Translations under genes and position numbers: made by a program
The notes under the pieces: model-generated
Told to the model about the DNA's origin: nothing
Database searches by the model: none
What the model saw: the letters and a program-made list of their open reading frames with translations, nothing else
DNA from: Auanema rhodensis
Lineage: Eukaryota > Nematoda > Chromadorea > Rhabditida > Rhabditidae
Length of the DNA: 64,000 nt
NCBI GenBank assembly: GCA_964057225.1
Contig: OZ059899.1
Location: forward strand, 9,672,001 to 9,736,000
Direction of reading: 5' to 3'
Shown here: one piece after another, positions 61,039 through 64,000 of the stretch
Position numbering within the stretch: the first letter of the stretch is position 1
Layout: each line of letters opens with the position of its first letter

Positions 61039-63875
61039 CAGATGGTAATGAGTGTTCGTTCAATTGAACCTATACAAAAGTCAATGAACAGATCCCAATT
61101 GGAGAAAACAATTTTCCTGGCATCTCTTATAAGTTTACTTCCTTTGAAGATGAAAGAGGAAATTTGAGGCCAATCACGTGAACGAGAAATTACGCGGAGA
61201 AGATCATGGTGAGGTGAAGTAGATAAACTATAACCATAAGTTAATCCAATAGATAGGGCTAAGGATTTTTCAGTCGAATTTTCAAACAAATTCCGCCCTG
61301 TGAATCGAAGTTTACTCAATTCAGCATAATGATCATGTTTTTCTGAATGAATACTATCTACTTTATGTGTGTCACCTTTATAATCTCTCCATGTTCCATT
61401 TTCATACCAAATCTCTGTCTCTTTGTGTTCACAATTGATCTCATGTCCTTCAGTGCTCAAATCGTAGCTATCGATAGGAGCAAAGAATAATTGTTTATCG
61501 TGTGTTAAAACAGGGGTCTCTGCATAACATTTATCATTGTAAGAATGATTACGATAAATGAAATGTGGTTCTATTTCCTGACAAGTTGTTATTTTTAAAA
61601 CATTTCTTCCAACAAATCGGGCAACGATATCATCCCGCTGAAGCATAGCTCTTACTCCTATTGTAGGATGTATACGTAATATAGCTTGCCAGCTTTTTAC
61701 AGTTTCCATTTGAGATTTACAGATGGTATGAAACTGTTGATGAAATTCGTCAATTATGGAGAGACGCGCTTTCTCAAACCCATAATTCAACTTATTATCT
61801 ATTATCGTTTTAGTTTTATGCTCTGATTTGTGGAGAACATTGTCATATACTTCTGCTACATACAACTCTCGACCTCTCTCGTACGCATTAGGGGTAGGAG
61901 TTGTTAAACTACGAATTGTAGTTTTGGTGGCAGTTATTGGGGTTACAGTAGTATGCTGTACCATATTTTTATCAGTTGTGATTTGAGTTTTAACCCAACT
62001 TATGAATTCTAAAACTTCTGTTTTATTGAATTTAGGATTTTCCTGTGGGTATTCGATGGACTGTGGAGGAAATCCATAATATGCTGTACTATTCTTTGTA
62101 TAAAGGTTGTGATAGTCAGGCAGCTTGGATATAATTGCTAAATCTTGCTCTTGGTTGTTTCTAACAGTAGCATCAGCTTTTTGTTGTCGACTGACTTGCA
62201 TGTCACGAGATATTTGTTCTTTTCCCGATTGTTGTTGGATCATGAATAACATGCCTTGAGCAGTTGCAATAATTTCAGATTGATTCATATTTCCACTGCG
62301 TGCTAATATAGATGGATATAAGGCTCTGGCCAACTGTTCGATTGATGGAACTGTTTGTGTACCATCAAGAATTGTGGCTTGATATACTACTGCGTGAGCC
62401 ATTCCTCGAAAGAAGTCTTCTATGGATGTTGTAGATTTCATCAACGATCTTTTTAACCGAGGAACTTCTATACGACGAGCTACTTGAGTGATAAGATCAT
62501 CCAATTTCATGCTATTAATCACCTGTCTAGTAGCCAGTTTAATTTCCTCTATACCCATACATTGTAAAATCAAAAGATTGGGATCTTTGAAATTATTAGA
62601 CTTTGCCCAGTTAGTTATGTGATCTTTTGTCAATCCTAAACTAACAATTGTGTCAATGAACAGTGGATTATCTATCGCGAATTGGAGCAAACTCTCATAA
62701 GATGATGTAGCTGCATATCTCATATATTTTGCGTAAAACTTAGTGATAGATGCAGATCCAAAAATGAAAGTAGGTCTTAGAAATGGAAACGCATATGGTT
62801 GGGATTTCGCATTAACAAAAAGATAATCATCACTGAAAGAGCGATGTTTTTGAGGTAATGCATTACGTTTATTTCTGCGTCTATCAGCATTAAGCAAAGT
62901 ATTGGAAAGATCAAGCAAATTATAAACACGGGGATATGCTGTGAATCGGATAATTGCCTCAGAGGATGATTCAAAAACAGCGAATTCGAAACAAGATTGA
63001 ACGTGAGCGGATGTGGAATGATTTTGGAGAACAAAAGCGCTTTCAATAGAGTGAACTAGAAGAATATGATCACCCAACATGGCGGAGAAGGGGCCAAGTT
63101 TTTGATAGTGACAGACAACTGATGGGATAGGTGATTGCCAGATAACTGCACCTTCACCAGTTGCACAAAACCCTTCATTTCCTTTACAATTATCAGTATT
63201 TATAAATAAGTCTGATACAATGTGATCTTCTTTCAATCTAGTTATTATCCCTCGCTTCAATACAAATTGTTCAATTTCTACACATTCTTCAGTGGACCAA
63301 GAGCGAGTTGGATTATGCTCGTTTAATGGTGTTTCAAAAACTGAATGCTGTTGGGCATTCATGATTTTATCATTCCACATACGATTTCTATGTGCTCGAA
63401 CACAATCTTTCTTATCTACTGTTTCAATATGAGAGAATGTGGTGTTACGATCTCTCAAAAACATGAAATCTCTCACACAGCTTTTATACTTTTTCACATA
63501 GCATTTCCATGCTTCCCATGACTCTATCTCAGCCTTTGGTAGATATATTTCTACCTCAACACTGTGAGCCTTTTCAATTTCTGCCTTATGGCAGCCTGTG
63601 ACCACAGGAGGTGTTACTAATATACCCCCTTCAGATTGAGCGCAAATCTGATATTTTGCCGACCCAAAGGGAAGGCATGAGAGTGCCAATAAAGTCAGGC
63701 ACAACGTGACCGGTGGCATGAATGGGGTCGCTACGCTGTATACCCTTGAGTTACCATTCCCATTGGCTGATGGTCTTTGTCTTCTTGGGGAACTAGGCCT
63801 AGGGTTCCAAGACGAGCTATTGGCATTTCTGCCATTGGCAAATGGGCGGTTTCCCGGGTTAGGACGCCTATTCAT
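60948..63875 (-). CDS. env: Envelope-like glycoprotein ORF, in frame with a gag tail
   Basis: 975 codons with the layout of a viral envelope/fusion glycoprotein. Residues 1-53 are basic and rich in Asn/Pro/Arg, and the frame stays open upstream to the window edge. Residues 54-73 form a signal-peptide-like hydrophobic stretch ending SCLPFGSA. A large Cys-containing ectodomain follows, with at least eight N-glycosylation sequons and a furin-like RRRNKR at 332-337. A membrane-spanning segment lies at about 941-960. The cytoplasmic tail is cut: after YFTFK the DNA switches to RT sequence (about 60988) and the frame ends 13 residues later in out-of-frame RT. I cannot assign the glycoprotein to a viral family from the sequence alone. 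Its place between gag and pol differs from the usual gag-pol-env order. The extracellular part looks intact; the gene is chimeric at its 3' end. Confidence 0.75.
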   Translation of the reverse strand: MNRRPNPGNRPFANGRNANSSSWNPRPSSPRRQRPSANGNGNSRVYSVATPFMPPVTLCLTLLALSCLPFGSAKYQICAQSEGGILVTPPVVTGCHKAEIEKAHSVEVEIYLPKAEIESWEAWKCYVKKYKSCVRDFMFLRDRNTTFSHIETVDKKDCVRAHRNRMWNDKIMNAQQHSVFETPLNEHNPTRSWSTEECVEIEQFVLKRGIITRLKEDHIVSDLFINTDNCKGNEGFCATGEGAVIWQSPIPSVVCHYQKLGPFSAMLGDHILLVHSIESAFVLQNHSTSAHVQSCFEFAVFESSSEAIIRFTAYPRVYNLLDLSNTLLNADRRRNKRNALPQKHRSFSDDYLFVNAKSQPYAFPFLRPTFIFGSASITKFYAKYMRYAATSSYESLLQFAIDNPLFIDTIVSLGLTKDHITNWAKSNNFKDPNLLILQCMGIEEIKLATRQVINSMKLDDLITQVARRIEVPRLKRSLMKSTTSIEDFFRGMAHAVVYQATILDGTQTVPSIEQLARALYPSILARSGNMNQSEIIATAQGMLFMIQQQSGKEQISRDMQVSRQQKADATVRNNQEQDLAIISKLPDYHNLYTKNSTAYYGFPPQSIEYPQENPKFNKTEVLEFISWVKTQITTDKNMVQHTTVTPITATKTTIRSLTTPTPNAYERGRELYVAEVYDNVLHKSEHKTKTIIDNKLNYGFEKARLSIIDEFHQQFHTICKSQMETVKSWQAILRIHPTIGVRAMLQRDDIVARFVGRNVLKITTCQEIEPHFIYRNHSYNDKCYAETPVLTHDKQLFFAPIDSYDLSTEGHEINCEHKETEIWYENGTWRDYKGDTHKVDSIHSEKHDHYAELSKLRFTGRNLFENSTEKSLALSIGLTYGYSLSTSPHHDLLRVISRSRDWPQISSFIFKGSKLIRDARKIVFSNWDLFIDFCIGSIERTLITICCITLILCLMIALYFTFKIILSGSLLTLEH

Positions 63876-64000
63876 ATTCCCGTTCTGCGAGTTATTATTC
63901 TTATAACGTACGGCAGAAGGTCGCTCTCTCTCTCGCTCATAATCATTAGAGCCATTATTGTGCTGAGTCCAGTCATTATTTCTTTCATAATTTTCATAAT
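63876..64000 (-). CDS. gag: Gag C-terminal tail, continuous with the envelope-like ORF (partial)
   Basis: Open in the same frame as the envelope ORF and cut by the window end. It contains WTQHNNGSN, the same tail as the left gag (about 2597-2623), followed by an Arg/Glu run (YERERERPS) and Asn-rich sequence. Gag and envelope therefore form one reading frame here. Confidence 0.75.

Noticed and set aside
60910-61167. Plus-strand ORFs over the pol and envelope genes (59344, 60452, 60910, 63706 starts)
   Set aside because: Antisense shadows of well-supported minus-strand coding sequence.
60948-63875. Assigning the glycoprotein to a named viral family (phlebovirus-, chuvirus- or herpesvirus-like)
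   Set aside because: Envelope capture from such viruses is known in invertebrate retroelements, but I could not identify a diagnostic motif by eye, so no family is claimed.

Overview
The window looks like an AT-rich animal genome, most likely an invertebrate and possibly a nematode (inference only; no single-copy host gene is present to confirm it). It holds two things: a very large tandem array of tRNA-Arg genes with anticodon ACG, and pieces of a Ty3/gypsy-type LTR retrotransposon that flank and interrupt it.

Layout: 1-2623 is a broken retroelement in which pol (minus strand) and gag (plus strand) point away from each other. 2624-16121 is the first array block, with 14 tRNA genes. 16129-20202 is a second broken retroelement whose first 2.4 kb is an almost identical inverted copy of 1-2394; it ends in a patchwork of RT, integrase and LTR scraps. 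20203-56014 is the second array block, with 41 tRNA genes. 56015-57525 is a short unique stretch with several perfect hairpins and one unassigned 179-codon ORF. 57526-64000 is a third retroelement on the minus strand: LTR, polypurine tract, a long pol ORF (RT from mid motif 1, RNase H, integrase), and upstream of pol a 975-codon envelope-like glycoprotein ORF that is in frame with a gag tail running off the window.

Array: all 55 tRNA genes are on the plus strand and 73 nt long, with A box, B box and a following T7-T8 run. Units come in three main classes: a full unit of about 609 bp; a unit of about 413 bp that has lost the tRNA; and a compact unit of about 366 bp that keeps the tRNA but lacks most of its 3' flank. 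These are arranged in nested higher-order repeats (1258, 2988, 3865 and 2043 bp, and 828-bp dimers of the tRNA-less unit). One solo LTR insertion was copied five times with the array. Most tRNA copies are identical to consensus; a few subfamilies carry diagnostic substitutions, some breaking stems and one improving the acceptor stem.

The retroelement genes are mostly broken by stops, frameshifts and junctions. The third element keeps the best catalytic set, but its RT lacks the N-terminal fingers. Nothing here encodes a recognisable host protein.
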